A stretch of 64,000 nt of DNA, taken from positions 1-64,000 of the forward strand of contig NCEV01000001.1 of assembly GCA_002280875.1 (NCBI GenBank). The letters run 5' to 3'. Both the position numbers and the translations under genes were made by a program. Under the pieces are notes generated by a model. The model saw only the letters and a list, made by a program, of their open reading frames with translations. It was not told the origin of the DNA and did not search any database. Position 1 is the first letter of the stretch, and every line of letters begins with the position of its first letter. Shown here in pieces: positions 26,323-35,247 of this stretch. Source of the stretch: Caulobacter sp. 32-67-35. GTDB taxonomy: Bacteria; Pseudomonadota; Alphaproteobacteria; Caulobacterales; Caulobacteraceae.

Positions 26323-26639
26323 GCGACGCGACGGATCATCCCGGGCGTGACGCGCTTGGCTGGGTACAGGCCGGTTATGGCGAGGGCCGTTGGCCAGGGA
26401 TGCTCGACGCGCGGACGGGGCGACTGTTTCGTCTTGGGATCTGGTGGAAACACAGCGGAGCTCCAGCACCCGTCTCCGTCGATGAGATCAGCGACCGCAT
26501 ATTGATGATCGATCATCGCATCCTCGTCACCGACAACTATGGCGACATCGTCATGAACCTCGAAATCAGCAACAGCGGTTCAGACACCCTCCTTTCCGCT
26601 CCCGCCAAGAAGCAACGCCAATGTTCAGCAAGATCCTGA
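26319..26639 (+). CDS. Hypothetical protein between pccB and pccA
   Basis: The protein has 106 residues with an ATGA overlap with pccB and a 19-base overlap with pccA, so it is embedded in the operon. The first part has [21 protein letters not shown] and the middle [24 protein letters not shown], which looks like a small beta fold; no membrane segment is present. I do not recognise the family. Position suggests a role tied to the carboxylase, such as assembly or regulation, but there is no direct sign of it. Confidence 0.65.
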   Translation: MSDATDHPGRDALGWVQAGYGEGRWPGMLDARTGRLFRLGIWWKHSGAPAPVSVDEISDRILMIDHRILVTDNYGDIVMNLEISNSGSDTLLSAPAKKQRQCSARS

Positions 26640-28615
26640 TCGCCAACCGTGGCGAGATCGCCGTCCGCGTCATCAAGACGTGTCGCCGGCTGGGGATCGC
26701 GACCGTGGTGGTCTATTCCGACGCCGACGCGGGCAGCATGGCCGTCGAGATGGCCGACGAGGCCGTGCATATCGGCCCGTCGCCGGCCAACCAGTCGTAT
26801 CTCGTCGCCGACAAGATCATCGACGCCTGCAAGCAGACCGGCGCCCAGGCCGTGCACCCGGGTTTTGGCTTCCTGTCGGAAAACGCGGGCTTCGCCCAAC
26901 GCTGCGCCGACGAGGGCATCGCCTTCATCGGCCCCAACCCCGGCGCCATCCGCGCCATGGGCGACAAGATCGAGAGCAAGAAGTTCGCCCAGGCTGCCGG
27001 CGTCTCCTGCGTGCCCGGCCATATCGGCGAGATCGACGACACCGCCCATGCCGTGAAGATCTCCGAGGAGATCGGCTATCCGGTGATGATCAAGGCTTCG
27101 GCCGGCGGCGGCGGCAAGGGCATCCGCGTCGCCTGGACCCGCCAGGACGTCGAGGAGGGCTTCCCGGCCGTCCGCGCCGAGGCCAAGGCCAGCTTCGGCG
27201 ACGACCGCATCTTCATCGAGAAGTTCATCGTCTCGCCGCGCCACATCGAGATCCAGGTGCTGGGCGACAAGCACGGCAACGTCGTCCACCTGTTCGAGCG
27301 CGAATGCTCGATCCAGCGCCGCAACCAGAAGGTCATCGAAGAAGCCCCGAGCCCGCTGCTCGACGAGGCCACCCGCAACGCCATGGGGGCCCAGGCCGTG
27401 GCCCTGTCCAAGGCGGTGAACTACGACAGCGCAGGCACCGTCGAGTTCGTCGCCGGCCAGGACAAGAGCTTCTTCTTCCTGGAGATGAACACCCGCCTGC
27501 AGGTCGAGCATCCGGTCACCGAGCTGATCACGGGCCTGGACCTGGTCGAGCAGATGATCCGCAGCGCCTGGGGCGAGAAGCTGGCCTTCGCGCAGAAGGA
27601 CCTGAAGATCAACGGCTGGGCCATCGAGAGCCGCATCTACGCCGAGGACCCCTACCGCAAGTTCCTGCCCAGCATCGGCCGCCTGGTTCGCTATGCCCCT
27701 CCGGAGGAGGGACAGCATGAAGGCTACGTTGTGCGCAACGACGCCGGGGTGCGCGAGGGCGACGAGATCTCGATGTTCTACGACCCGATGATCTCCAAGC
27801 TCTGCACCTGGGCCCCGACCCGCATCGCGGCGGTCGACGGCATGGGCCGGGCGCTGGAGGACTTCCATATCGAGGGGCTGGGCCAGAACATCCCGTTCCT
27901 GAACGCGGTGATGGACCAGGAGCGCTTCCGCTCGGGCCAGCTGTCGACCAACTACATCAAAGACGAGTTCCCGGACGGCTTCACCGGCACCGAACCCACC
28001 CCGGCTCAGATCGACATCCTGATCGTTGTCGGCGCGGCCATGCAACGGGTCTATGCGGCCCGGGCTCGCTCCAACGCGGTGGTCTTCGGCGGCCCGGTGC
28101 GCGACGAATGGGTGGTGGCCGTCGGCCACGCCAAGCGCCGGGTGAAGCTGGCGGGCCAGGGGACCTTGTCGGTCGAGCTGCTGGACGAGGGCCGGACCTT
28201 GACGTTGTCTGCCATCGATTGGCGGCCGGGCCTGCCGACCTTCCGGGGCGAGCTCGACGGCAAGCCCTTCACGGTCCAGGTTGCTCCGGCAGCCGAGGGC
28301 TTCACCGTCCGCCACCGCGCCGCCAAGGCTCGCGTGCTGGTCCTGACCCCGCGCTCGGCCGAACTGCACGACAAGCTGCCCGAGAAGCAGGCGGCCGACA
28401 CCTCCAAGCTGGTGCTGTCGCCCATGCCGGGCCTGGTGGTGTCGATGGACGTCACGGCCGGTCAGCAGGTCCGCGAAGGCGAGGTGGTCTGCGTGCTCGA
28501 GGCCATGAAGATGCAGAACATCATCCGCGCCGAGCGCGACGGCCTGGTCAAGGCCGTCAACGCCAAGGGTGGCGATCCGGTGGCCGCCGATGAAGTCTTG
28601 GTGGAGTTCGCATGA
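26621..28615 (+). CDS. pccA: Propionyl-CoA carboxylase alpha (biotin) subunit
   Basis: The protein has 664 residues. The biotin carboxylase domain opens with [22 protein letters not shown] and contains the glycine-rich ATP loop KASAGGGGKGIR and [16 protein letters not shown] linker domain follows, then the biotin carrier with EAMKM, the biotinylated Lys being Lys630. It carboxylates biotin with ATP and bicarbonate and works with PccB. The complex feeds propionyl-CoA from Val, Ile, Met and odd-chain acids into methylmalonyl-CoA. The stop overlaps the following MerR-like gene (ATGA). Confidence 0.96.
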   Translation: MFSKILIANRGEIAVRVIKTCRRLGIATVVVYSDADAGSMAVEMADEAVHIGPSPANQSYLVADKIIDACKQTGAQAVHPGFGFLSENAGFAQRCADEGIAFIGPNPGAIRAMGDKIESKKFAQAAGVSCVPGHIGEIDDTAHAVKISEEIGYPVMIKASAGGGGKGIRVAWTRQDVEEGFPAVRAEAKASFGDDRIFIEKFIVSPRHIEIQVLGDKHGNVVHLFERECSIQRRNQKVIEEAPSPLLDEATRNAMGAQAVALSKAVNYDSAGTVEFVAGQDKSFFFLEMNTRLQVEHPVTELITGLDLVEQMIRSAWGEKLAFAQKDLKINGWAIESRIYAEDPYRKFLPSIGRLVRYAPPEEGQHEGYVVRNDAGVREGDEISMFYDPMISKLCTWAPTRIAAVDGMGRALEDFHIEGLGQNIPFLNAVMDQERFRSGQLSTNYIKDEFPDGFTGTEPTPAQIDILIVVGAAMQRVYAARARSNAVVFGGPVRDEWVVAVGHAKRRVKLAGQGTLSVELLDEGRTLTLSAIDWRPGLPTFRGELDGKPFTVQVAPAAEGFTVRHRAAKARVLVLTPRSAELHDKLPEKQAADTSKLVLSPMPGLVVSMDVTAGQQVREGEVVCVLEAMKMQNIIRAERDGLVKAVNAKGGDPVAADEVLVEFA

Positions 28616-29088
28616 TCCCGTCGATTGCCCCGTCACGGCCGATACGGCTTCGTTCCTCCGTCCTGGTGCCGATCAATGTCTTGGCCGCGCGTCTTGGCCT
28701 CTCCCACCGCGCGTTGCGCCACTACGAGGCGCTTGGGCTCGTTCATTCGGAAAGGGATTTTGGCAACACTAGGCACTACGACAGCCAAGCCGTCGCCACG
28801 CTGGAAGTGATCGCCTTTCTCAGAAGAGCCGACATCGCCATCCCAGTAATTCGTTCGATCATCGCCTTGCGCCACGACCGACCTCGATACCTGCAAGCCA
28901 TCCGGGAAGCACTCATCGACGCTGCCGAGCACAAAGAGCGCGATTTGGCGGCGTTGCGCGAGGCGCTTGTCGATCTGGAGAGCGCCTCGGCGGCATTCCA
29001 ACCCCAAGAGGAGGCAGGGAATGATCCTTCGCAGCGACTATGCGGGACCGATGACCAGGTCGGCCCAAGCGATGTTCGCCCGAGCTGA
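28612..29088 (+). CDS. MerR-family regulator
   Basis: This 158-residue protein has a winged helix-turn-helix at residues about 24-90: LAARLGLSHRALRHYEALGLV, then RHYDSQAVATLEVIAFLRRADI. A helical segment with KERDLAALREALVDLESAS follows, the usual MerR dimer coiled coil. No cysteine metal ligands of the metalloregulator type are seen. It overlaps pccA by 4 bases and the next MerR-like gene by 68 bases. It may regulate this operon; the effector is unknown. Confidence 0.78.
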   Translation: MIPSIAPSRPIRLRSSVLVPINVLAARLGLSHRALRHYEALGLVHSERDFGNTRHYDSQAVATLEVIAFLRRADIAIPVIRSIIALRHDRPRYLQAIREALIDAAEHKERDLAALREALVDLESASAAFQPQEEAGNDPSQRLCGTDDQVGPSDVRPS

Positions 29089-29464
29089 ACGTCGGGCCAA
29101 GCGCGCGGGTCCCAAGCCAAGCGGCGAACCGGTCGCACGGCCGCCGTCTCCCTTCAGCCAGGCCCTGCAGCGGTTGGGCCTGACAGCGACGATGGTTCGT
29201 CATTGGGAAGAGGCCGGCATCGTCGAGTTCAAACGCGTGGGCGGTCGCCGGATCATTGATGACAATGCTCTGGAGTGCCTGACGACAATCCTCCAACTGC
29301 GCCGCGCAGGCTTCACCATCCGGCAGATTACCTGGACTAGCGACATCCTGCCGCCGACCGTGTCGGCGATGCGCCACGCTCTGGAAGCGCGCCAGGGTCT
29401 GACGGAAATCGCCCGCGCCACGACCATCGCCCGCGCCATCGTCACGGGCCGGAACGCGACCTAA
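29021..29464 (+). CDS. Second MerR-like helix-turn-helix protein
   Basis: The 147-residue protein has an extended basic N-terminus, then the winged HTH LQRLGLTATMVRHWEEAGIV followed by GGRRIIDDNALECLTTILQLRRAGF. It resembles the preceding MerR protein but is clearly diverged, and the C-terminal helix is short. AAGAGGAGG at 29006-29014 lies six bases before the ATG at 29021, which decides the start. It overlaps the first MerR gene by 68 bases in another frame. The pair may form a heterodimer. Confidence 0.7.
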   Translation: MILRSDYAGPMTRSAQAMFARAERRAKRAGPKPSGEPVARPPSPFSQALQRLGLTATMVRHWEEAGIVEFKRVGGRRIIDDNALECLTTILQLRRAGFTIRQITWTSDILPPTVSAMRHALEARQGLTEIARATTIARAIVTGRNAT

Positions 29465-29530
29465 CCGCCGCCTGCTTCAAGAGGACAAGCCCGATGATCC
29501 GCGATCGCGAGTCCCGCATGTTTGAACCCT

Positions 29531-29623
29531 GATGCAGGTCGAGGCCCTGTTCGAGCCGATGCGATCGCACAGCGCCTTGAACCCGTCGCTCCTCGATCTG
29601 GAACCGGTGACGGGGATCGCCTA
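29531..29623 (+). pseudogene. Possible IS3-family transposase remnant
   Basis: A 30-codon open stretch ends with RSHSALNPSLLDLEP, reminiscent of the RRHSALGYLSP-type C-terminus of IS3/IS481 transposases. No terminal repeats or further transposase sequence are seen. It fills much of the 160-base gap between the MerR-like gene and bkdR. The match is short and may be chance. Confidence 0.22.
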
Positions 29624-29627
29624 GGCG

Positions 29628-30101
29628 CTATCGGATCGGAAGCGCCGTTGTCATTTTGACGGGGCCCAACGACATCGTGGAGTTGATTTCCTGGACGGTG
29701 GGCAGCGTCAAAAGTTTCCCGAACGCCAGGTCGCGATAGTCCTCGACGTCGCGGGTGATGATCCGCAGCAGGAAGTCGAACGGTCCCATCGTCGGATGGA
29801 TTTCCAGCACCTCGGGAATTCGCGACACGGCCTCGATGAACTCGTTGAGATTGCTCTGGCCGTGCGCGGAAAGCTTGACGTTGGCGAAGACGTTGGTGCG
29901 CAGGCCTAGCTTTTCCGCGGAGAGGCGGGTGACTTGGTCGACGATGTAGCCTTCCTCCTTCAGACGGGTGAGGCGGCGCCAGCATGGCGACTGCGACATG
30001 CCCACGCGGTCGGCGAGTTCCGCGGTCGTCATGGGCGCGTTGCGCTGGACGACATCGAGGATTTTGAGGTCGGTTTCGTCGAGATCGGGTGGAGAAGCCA
30101 T
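29628..30101 (-). CDS. bkdR: Lrp/AsnC-family regulator of the bkd operon
   Basis: The protein has 157 residues. The N-terminal HTH is DETDLKILDVVQRNAPMTT...VGMSQSPCWRRLTRLKEEGYI, and the C-terminal RAM ligand domain contains VLEIHPTMGPFDFLLRIITRD. BkdR proteins activate branched-chain keto acid dehydrogenase genes in response to branched-chain amino acids, and this gene is divergent from that operon across a symmetric operator (30239-30270). The ATG at 30101 gives the normal Lrp length; the longer open frame up to 30326 would cover the operator. Confidence 0.87.
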   Translation of the reverse strand: MASPPDLDETDLKILDVVQRNAPMTTAELADRVGMSQSPCWRRLTRLKEEGYIVDQVTRLSAEKLGLRTNVFANVKLSAHGQSNLNEFIEAVSRIPEVLEIHPTMGPFDFLLRIITRDVEDYRDLAFGKLLTLPTVQEINSTMSLGPVKMTTALPIR

Positions 30102-30238
30102 AAAGAATCCTGAGGGCGGCGATGCGCGCTTTGACTGCGCTGATCCAACCTTATGGCGTAGCGCGCAACGCGAAGCGACAATTTTGGCCAGAGGCGCATC
30201 AGCCAATGCGTATGGCTCGGTATATCGTTCCAAATAGA

Positions 30239-30270
30239 CAATTTTATTTCTGATATCAGAAGGCAAATTG
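30239..30270. promoter_or_regulatory. 32-bp dyad operator between bkdR and bkdA1
   Basis: The centre is the perfect 14-base palindrome TTCTGATATCAGAA (30248-30261). It is flanked at equal distance by CAATTT (30239-30244) and its complement AAATTG (30265-30270). This symmetric, AT-rich layout suits an Lrp-type octameric regulator. It lies 27 bases before the bkdA1 start. Confidence 0.68.
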
Positions 30271-30296
30271 GGCCTCCCATCTCGCTGGCCGCTATC

Positions 30297-31526
30297 ATGA
30301 ACAATCGTCCTCCCCTTCGTCTGCACATTCCAGAACCCGACGCGCGCCCGGGCGACACGCCGGCGTTCGATCGCGCCCTGATCCCCGAGCCCGGCGACAC
30401 ACGCCGCCCCGAGGCGTCCACTCTTGAAGCCGAGGTTCGCGATCTGCCCTATGGCCTGATCCGCGTGCTCGACGATTCAGGCGAGGCCAAGGGGCCCTGG
30501 AATCCGAACCTTCCGACCAACACGCTCCTGGCCGGTCTTCGCGCCATGTTGCTGACCCGGGTTTTCGACGAGCGGCTGTTCCGGGCGCATCGTCAGGGCA
30601 AGACCAGCTTCTATATGAAGTCGACCGGCGAGGAGGCGATTGGCGCGGCGCAGTCCTTGTTCCTGGACCGAGACGACATGTGCTTTCCGACCTATCGGGT
30701 GCTCAGCTGGTTGATGGCGCGCAACTATCCGCTGATCGATCTGTGCAACCAGATCTTCTCCAACGAAAAAGATCCGCTCAAGGGGCGGCAACTGCCGATC
30801 CTGTATTCGGCGCGGAAGTACGGCTTCTATTCCCTGTCGGGCAACGTCGGCAGCCGCTTCGGCCATGCGGTCGGCTGGGCCATGGCCTCGGCGTTCAAGG
30901 GCGGCGATTCGATCGCGCTGGCCTATATCGGCGAAGGCACCACGGCCGAGGGCGATTTCCACGAGGCCTTGACCTTCGCCAGCGTCTACAAGGCGCCGGT
31001 CATCCTATGCGTGACCAACAACCAATGGGCCATCTCCAGCTTCTCGGGCATCGCCGGGGCCAACGAAACGACCTTCGCGGCCAAGGCTTTGGCCTATGGG
31101 CTGCCTGGCCTGCGGGTCGACGGCAACGACTTCCTGGCCATTTGGGCCGCGACGGAATGGGCGGCCGAGCGGGCGCGGCAGAACCTCGGCGCTACCCTGA
31201 TCGAACTCTACACCTATCGAGCGTCGGGCCATTCGACCTCTGACGATCCGACCAAATACCGACCGGCGGACGAGGCCGAGGCCTGGCCCCTGGGCGACCC
31301 GGTCGAGCGGTTGAAGACGCATCTGATCGGGCTCGACGCCTGGGACGAGGATCGCCACGCCGCCCTGATCGCCGAGCTCGACGCCGAGGTTCGCGCCGCC
31401 GTCAAGGAGGCCGAGGCGGTCGGCACGCTCGGCAAGTCCAAGCCGAGCGTCAAGGAGATGTTCGAGGGCGTCTTCAAGGACCCCGACTGGCGGGTCACCG
31501 AACAACGCCGCGAACTTGGGATCTGA
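30297..31526 (+). CDS. bkdA1: Branched-chain keto acid dehydrogenase E1 alpha
   Basis: This 409-residue protein contains the thiamine diphosphate-binding pattern GEGTTAEGDFHEALTFASVYKAPVILCVTNNQWAIS (GDG-type motif as GEG...NN) and the phosphorylation-loop analogue YRASGHSTSDDPTKYR. The long N-terminal arm is typical of BkdA1. With E1 beta it decarboxylates the 2-keto acids of Val, Leu and Ile. It is the first gene of a four-gene operon, and its 3' end is 4 bases from the E1 beta start. Confidence 0.95.
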   Translation: MNNRPPLRLHIPEPDARPGDTPAFDRALIPEPGDTRRPEASTLEAEVRDLPYGLIRVLDDSGEAKGPWNPNLPTNTLLAGLRAMLLTRVFDERLFRAHRQGKTSFYMKSTGEEAIGAAQSLFLDRDDMCFPTYRVLSWLMARNYPLIDLCNQIFSNEKDPLKGRQLPILYSARKYGFYSLSGNVGSRFGHAVGWAMASAFKGGDSIALAYIGEGTTAEGDFHEALTFASVYKAPVILCVTNNQWAISSFSGIAGANETTFAAKALAYGLPGLRVDGNDFLAIWAATEWAAERARQNLGATLIELYTYRASGHSTSDDPTKYRPADEAEAWPLGDPVERLKTHLIGLDAWDEDRHAALIAELDAEVRAAVKEAEAVGTLGKSKPSVKEMFEGVFKDPDWRVTEQRRELGI

Positions 31527-31530
31527 CGCC

Positions 31531-32544
31531 ATGCCGACGATGAACATGATCCAGGCGCTGAACTCGGCGCTCGACGTGATGCTGACCGAGGATCCGGACA
31601 CGCTGATCTTCGGCGAGGACGTCGGCTATTTCGGCGGCGTCTTTCGGGTGACGGACGGCCTTCAGAAGAAGCACGGCCTGACGCGCTGCTTCGACGCGCC
31701 GATTTCGGAAGGCGGCATCATCGCCACCGCCATCGGCATGGGCGCGTACGGTCTGAGGCCGATCCCCGAGATCCAGTTCGCCGACTACATCCTGCCGGCG
31801 TTCGACCAACTGGTGTCGGAGGCGGCGCGCCTCAGATATCGGTCGAACGGCGAGTTCTGGGCCCCGATCACGGTGCGCTCGCCCTATGGCGGCGGCATCT
31901 TCGGCGGACAGACCCACAGCCAGTCGCCGGAAGCGATCTTCGCCCATATCACGGGCCTGAAGACCGTTATTCCGTCCAATCCCTATGACGCCAAAGGCCT
32001 GCTGATCGCCTCCATCGAGGACGACGATCCGGTGATCTTTCTGGAGCCCAAGCGGCTCTATAACGGCCCGTTCGACGGACGCCACGAGCAGGCGCTGAAA
32101 ACCTGGGCCGGTGATCCGACGGCGGAGGTTCCGTCCGGGCGCTATACCGTGCCGCTGGGCAAGGCGGCCATCGTGCGCGAGGGCGCCGAGGCGACCGTTC
32201 TCGCCTATGGCACGATGGTCCATGTCGCGCTGGCCGGGATCGAGGATAGCGGCGTGGACGCCGAACTGATCGACCTGCGCTCGATCGTGCCGCTGGACGT
32301 CGAAACGATCGTCGCCTCGGTCAAGAAGACCGGCCGGTGCGTCATCCTGCATGAGGCGTCGCGGTTTGGCGGTTTCGGCGGCGAGCTCTCGGCGCTCGTT
32401 CAGGAACGCTGCTTCTATCACCTGAAGAGCGCGGTGCAGCGGGTCGCCGGTTGGGACACGCCTTACCCACACGCCTTCGAGTGGGACTATTTCCCCGGGC
32501 CCGCAAGGCTTGCGGCGGCGCTCAAGCGCGCGATGGAGGACTAG
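31531..32544 (+). CDS. bkdA2: Branched-chain keto acid dehydrogenase E1 beta
   Basis: The protein has 337 residues and begins MPTMNMIQALNSALDVML, the family start, with EDPDTLIFGEDVGYFGGVFRVT and FDAPISEGGIIATAIGMGAYGLRPI. The second domain has EATVLAYGTMVHVA and IDLRSIVPLD. It completes the E1 active site. The ATG at 31531 is preferred over a TTG at 31516, which overlaps bkdA1. Confidence 0.95.
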   Translation: MPTMNMIQALNSALDVMLTEDPDTLIFGEDVGYFGGVFRVTDGLQKKHGLTRCFDAPISEGGIIATAIGMGAYGLRPIPEIQFADYILPAFDQLVSEAARLRYRSNGEFWAPITVRSPYGGGIFGGQTHSQSPEAIFAHITGLKTVIPSNPYDAKGLLIASIEDDDPVIFLEPKRLYNGPFDGRHEQALKTWAGDPTAEVPSGRYTVPLGKAAIVREGAEATVLAYGTMVHVALAGIEDSGVDAELIDLRSIVPLDVETIVASVKKTGRCVILHEASRFGGFGGELSALVQERCFYHLKSAVQRVAGWDTPYPHAFEWDYFPGPARLAAALKRAMED

Positions 32545-32547
32545 GCG

Positions 32548-33822
32548 ATGGGGCTCTATCTGTTCCGGCTGCCGGACATCGGCGAAGGCGTGGCCGAGGC
32601 TGAGATCGTCGCCTGGCGGGTCAAGGTCGGCGATGTCGTCGCGGAAGACCAGGACTTGGCCGAAGTCATGACCGACAAGGCCACCGTCGAGATCAGTTCG
32701 CCGGTCGCGGGGACCGTGCTGGCGATCCACGGTGAGATCGGCGGCATGCGGCCGGTCGGCGCCGTATTGGTCGAGCTTGAGAGCGACGCCGGGAGCGACG
32801 TGGCCGAGGTCGTGGCCGCACCCGCCGCGCCGGCGCCTGTCCAGCCGCAGGTTCTCGCCCAGCCCTTGGCGACTGCGACGCCGCCAGCGCCCGTGAAGGG
32901 GCCGGCGCCAGCCAGCACGGCTCGACCGAGGACTTCGTCCGGCAGAGGAGCGGGGGAGGCCCCCTTGGCCGCGCCGTCAACCCGGAGGCGCGCGCTGGAC
33001 CTGGGTATATCGCTGGCCCAGGTGCCAGGCAGTGGGCCTGGAGGGCGGATCACGCCCGACGACCTCGACGCCTTCCTGGTCCAGGACGCAAAGGCCGGGG
33101 GCGGATCGTCTCTTGTCGCCCGCGACGGGATCAACGACACGCGCATCATCGGCCTTCGCCGCAAGATCGCCGAGAAGATGCAGGAGGCCAAGCGCCGCAT
33201 CCCGCACATCAACTATGTCGAGGAATGCGATCTGACGGAGCTGGAGGCGCTTCGGCTCGACCTCAATGAACACCGCGCCGACGATCAGCCGAAGCTGACG
33301 TTGTTGCCCTTCATCATGCGGGCCATGGTCAAGGCTCTGCCCGAATTCCCGCAGATCAACGCCCTCTATGACGACGACAACGGCGTGCTGCATGCGCACG
33401 AAGGCGTGCATATCGGCATCGCCACCCAGACGCCGAACGGGCTGATCGTTCCGGTCGTGCGTCACGCCGAAGCGCGAGACATCTGGGATTGCGCCCGCGA
33501 GGTCGCGCGGTTGGCCAAGGCCGTGCGCGACGGCTCGGCGACCAGGGACGAACTGTCCGGCTCGACCATCACCCTGACCAGCATGGGACCCCTAGGCGGC
33601 ATCGTTTCGACGCCGGTCATCAATCACCCCGAGGTCGCCATCCTCAATCCCAACAAGCTGGTGGACCGGCCGATGGTCCAGGGATCGTTCATCACGGTGC
33701 GCAAGATGATGAACCTGTCCTCGGCCTTCGATCACCGCATCGTCGATGGCTACGACGCCGCCCTGTTCGTCCAGCGCGTGAAGCGGCTGCTCGAACACCC
33801 CGCCCTGATCTTCATGGACTGA
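32548..33822 (+). CDS. bkdB: Branched-chain keto acid dehydrogenase E2 (lipoamide acyltransferase)
   Basis: The protein has 424 residues: one lipoyl domain (lipoylated Lys44 in MTDKATVEI), an Ala/Pro-rich linker, a peripheral subunit-binding domain (APSTRRRALDLGISLAQVPGSGPGGRI is spread over about residues 142-169) and the catalytic acyltransferase domain ending with SSAFDHRIVDGYDAA (active-site His and Asp). It transfers the branched acyl group to CoA and forms the core of the complex. Confidence 0.95.
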   Translation: MGLYLFRLPDIGEGVAEAEIVAWRVKVGDVVAEDQDLAEVMTDKATVEISSPVAGTVLAIHGEIGGMRPVGAVLVELESDAGSDVAEVVAAPAAPAPVQPQVLAQPLATATPPAPVKGPAPASTARPRTSSGRGAGEAPLAAPSTRRRALDLGISLAQVPGSGPGGRITPDDLDAFLVQDAKAGGGSSLVARDGINDTRIIGLRRKIAEKMQEAKRRIPHINYVEECDLTELEALRLDLNEHRADDQPKLTLLPFIMRAMVKALPEFPQINALYDDDNGVLHAHEGVHIGIATQTPNGLIVPVVRHAEARDIWDCAREVARLAKAVRDGSATRDELSGSTITLTSMGPLGGIVSTPVINHPEVAILNPNKLVDRPMVQGSFITVRKMMNLSSAFDHRIVDGYDAALFVQRVKRLLEHPALIFMD

Positions 33823-33826
33823 TGCG

Positions 33827-35230
33827 ATGACCGAGACACTGAGACCCAAGGTCCTCGTCATTGGCGGGGGGCCGGGCGGCTACGTGGCCGCCATCCGCGC
33901 CGGGCAACTGGGGCTGGACACCGTGCTGGTCGAGAGTGGGCGGCTGGGCGGCACTTGCCTGACGCGAGGCTGTATTCCGTCCAAGGCCCTGATCCATGCC
34001 GCCGGCCTCTACGAGGAAGCCGTATTGGCGAGCGCCGAGACGGGACGGTTCGGCATTCACCTGACCCAGGCGCCGACCCTACGCTTCGAAGAGACCGTCG
34101 GCTGGAAGGACGCCATCGTCGATCGCCTCAGCGGCGGCGTTGGCGGACTGTTGCGCAAGGCGAAGGTGAAGGTCGTGACCGGCTGGGCGACCTTCTCCGA
34201 CGCCAAGACCTGCATCGTCGAGACCGCGAAAGGCCCCGTCAAAATCCAGCCGGAACATGTGATCCTGGCCACAGGCTCCACCGCCGTCGAACTGCCGTTC
34301 CTGCCGTTCGGAGATCGGGTGATCTCCTCGACCGAGGCGCTGTCCCTGTCAGAAGTTCCGGCGACCTTGGCCGTGGTCGGCGGTGGCTATATCGGCCTGG
34401 AGCTCGGCATCGCCTTCGCCAAGCTGGGGTCGAAGGTGACCATCGTCGAGGCGACTGATCGCCTTCTGCCGCTTTACGACACCCAGCTGACCGCGCCAGT
34501 GTCGCGTTGGCTCGAAAAGCACGGCGTCACGGTCCATCTGGGCGCCAAGGCCCTGGGCCAGGACGACGAAGGCCTGCTGATCCAGACGGCGGGCGGCAAG
34601 AGCCAGCTGGTCGTGCCGGCGGAGCGCATCCTGGTGACGGTCGGCCGCAAGCCGCTGACCGAAGGGTGGGGGCTGGACCAGATGGCGCTGGCGATGGACG
34701 GGCGCTTCGTGAAGGTCGACGACCGCTGCGCGACGTCCACCACCAACGTCTGGGCCATCGGCGATCTGGTCGGTGAACCGATGCTGGCGCACAAGGCGTC
34801 GGCGCAGGGCGAGATGGTCGCCGAGATCATCGCGGGTCGCCGGCGACGATTCGACCCGGTCGCCATCGCCGCCGTCTGTTTCACCGAGCCAGAGATCGTC
34901 AGCGTCGGACTGACGCCCGATCAGGCCCCCGAAGGCGTCGAGACCATCGTGGGTCAGTTCCCTTTCCAGGCCAACGGCCGCGCCCTGTCGATGCAGGCCG
35001 GGGACGACGGCGGGTTCGTGCGCATCCTGGCGCGAAAATCCGACCATCGGATTCTCGGCATCCAGGCGGTCGGACGACACTGCTCGGAGTTCGCGGGCGA
35101 GTTCGCCGCCCTGATGGAGATGGGAGCCGTTCTGGAAGACGTCGCCGGCGTCATCCACGTCCACCCCACTCTGGGCGAAGCCATCCACGAGAGCGCGCTG
35201 AAGGCGCTCGGCCACGCCATTCACATTTGA
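33827..35230 (+). CDS. lpdV: Dihydrolipoamide dehydrogenase E3 of the bkd complex
   Basis: The 467-residue flavoprotein has the FAD motif VIGGGPGGYVAAIRAGQLGL, the redox disulfide GGTCLTRGCIPSKAL (Cys44/Cys49), the NAD motif VVGGGYIGLELGIAFAKLG and, at the C-terminus, the catalytic His-Glu pair in HVHPTLGEAIHESALKA. It reoxidises dihydrolipoyl E2. Its linkage to bkd makes LpdV more likely than the housekeeping Lpd. Confidence 0.95.
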   Translation: MTETLRPKVLVIGGGPGGYVAAIRAGQLGLDTVLVESGRLGGTCLTRGCIPSKALIHAAGLYEEAVLASAETGRFGIHLTQAPTLRFEETVGWKDAIVDRLSGGVGGLLRKAKVKVVTGWATFSDAKTCIVETAKGPVKIQPEHVILATGSTAVELPFLPFGDRVISSTEALSLSEVPATLAVVGGGYIGLELGIAFAKLGSKVTIVEATDRLLPLYDTQLTAPVSRWLEKHGVTVHLGAKALGQDDEGLLIQTAGGKSQLVVPAERILVTVGRKPLTEGWGLDQMALAMDGRFVKVDDRCATSTTNVWAIGDLVGEPMLAHKASAQGEMVAEIIAGRRRRFDPVAIAAVCFTEPEIVSVGLTPDQAPEGVETIVGQFPFQANGRALSMQAGDDGGFVRILARKSDHRILGIQAVGRHCSEFAGEFAALMEMGAVLEDVAGVIHVHPTLGEAIHESALKALGHAIHI

Positions 35231-35247
35231 CGCCCGGACCTCACGCC

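Noticed and set aside
26537-28636. 699-codon minus-strand open frame opposite pccA
   Set aside because: Antisense shadow produced by codon bias; the His/Asp/Gly-rich translation matches nothing.
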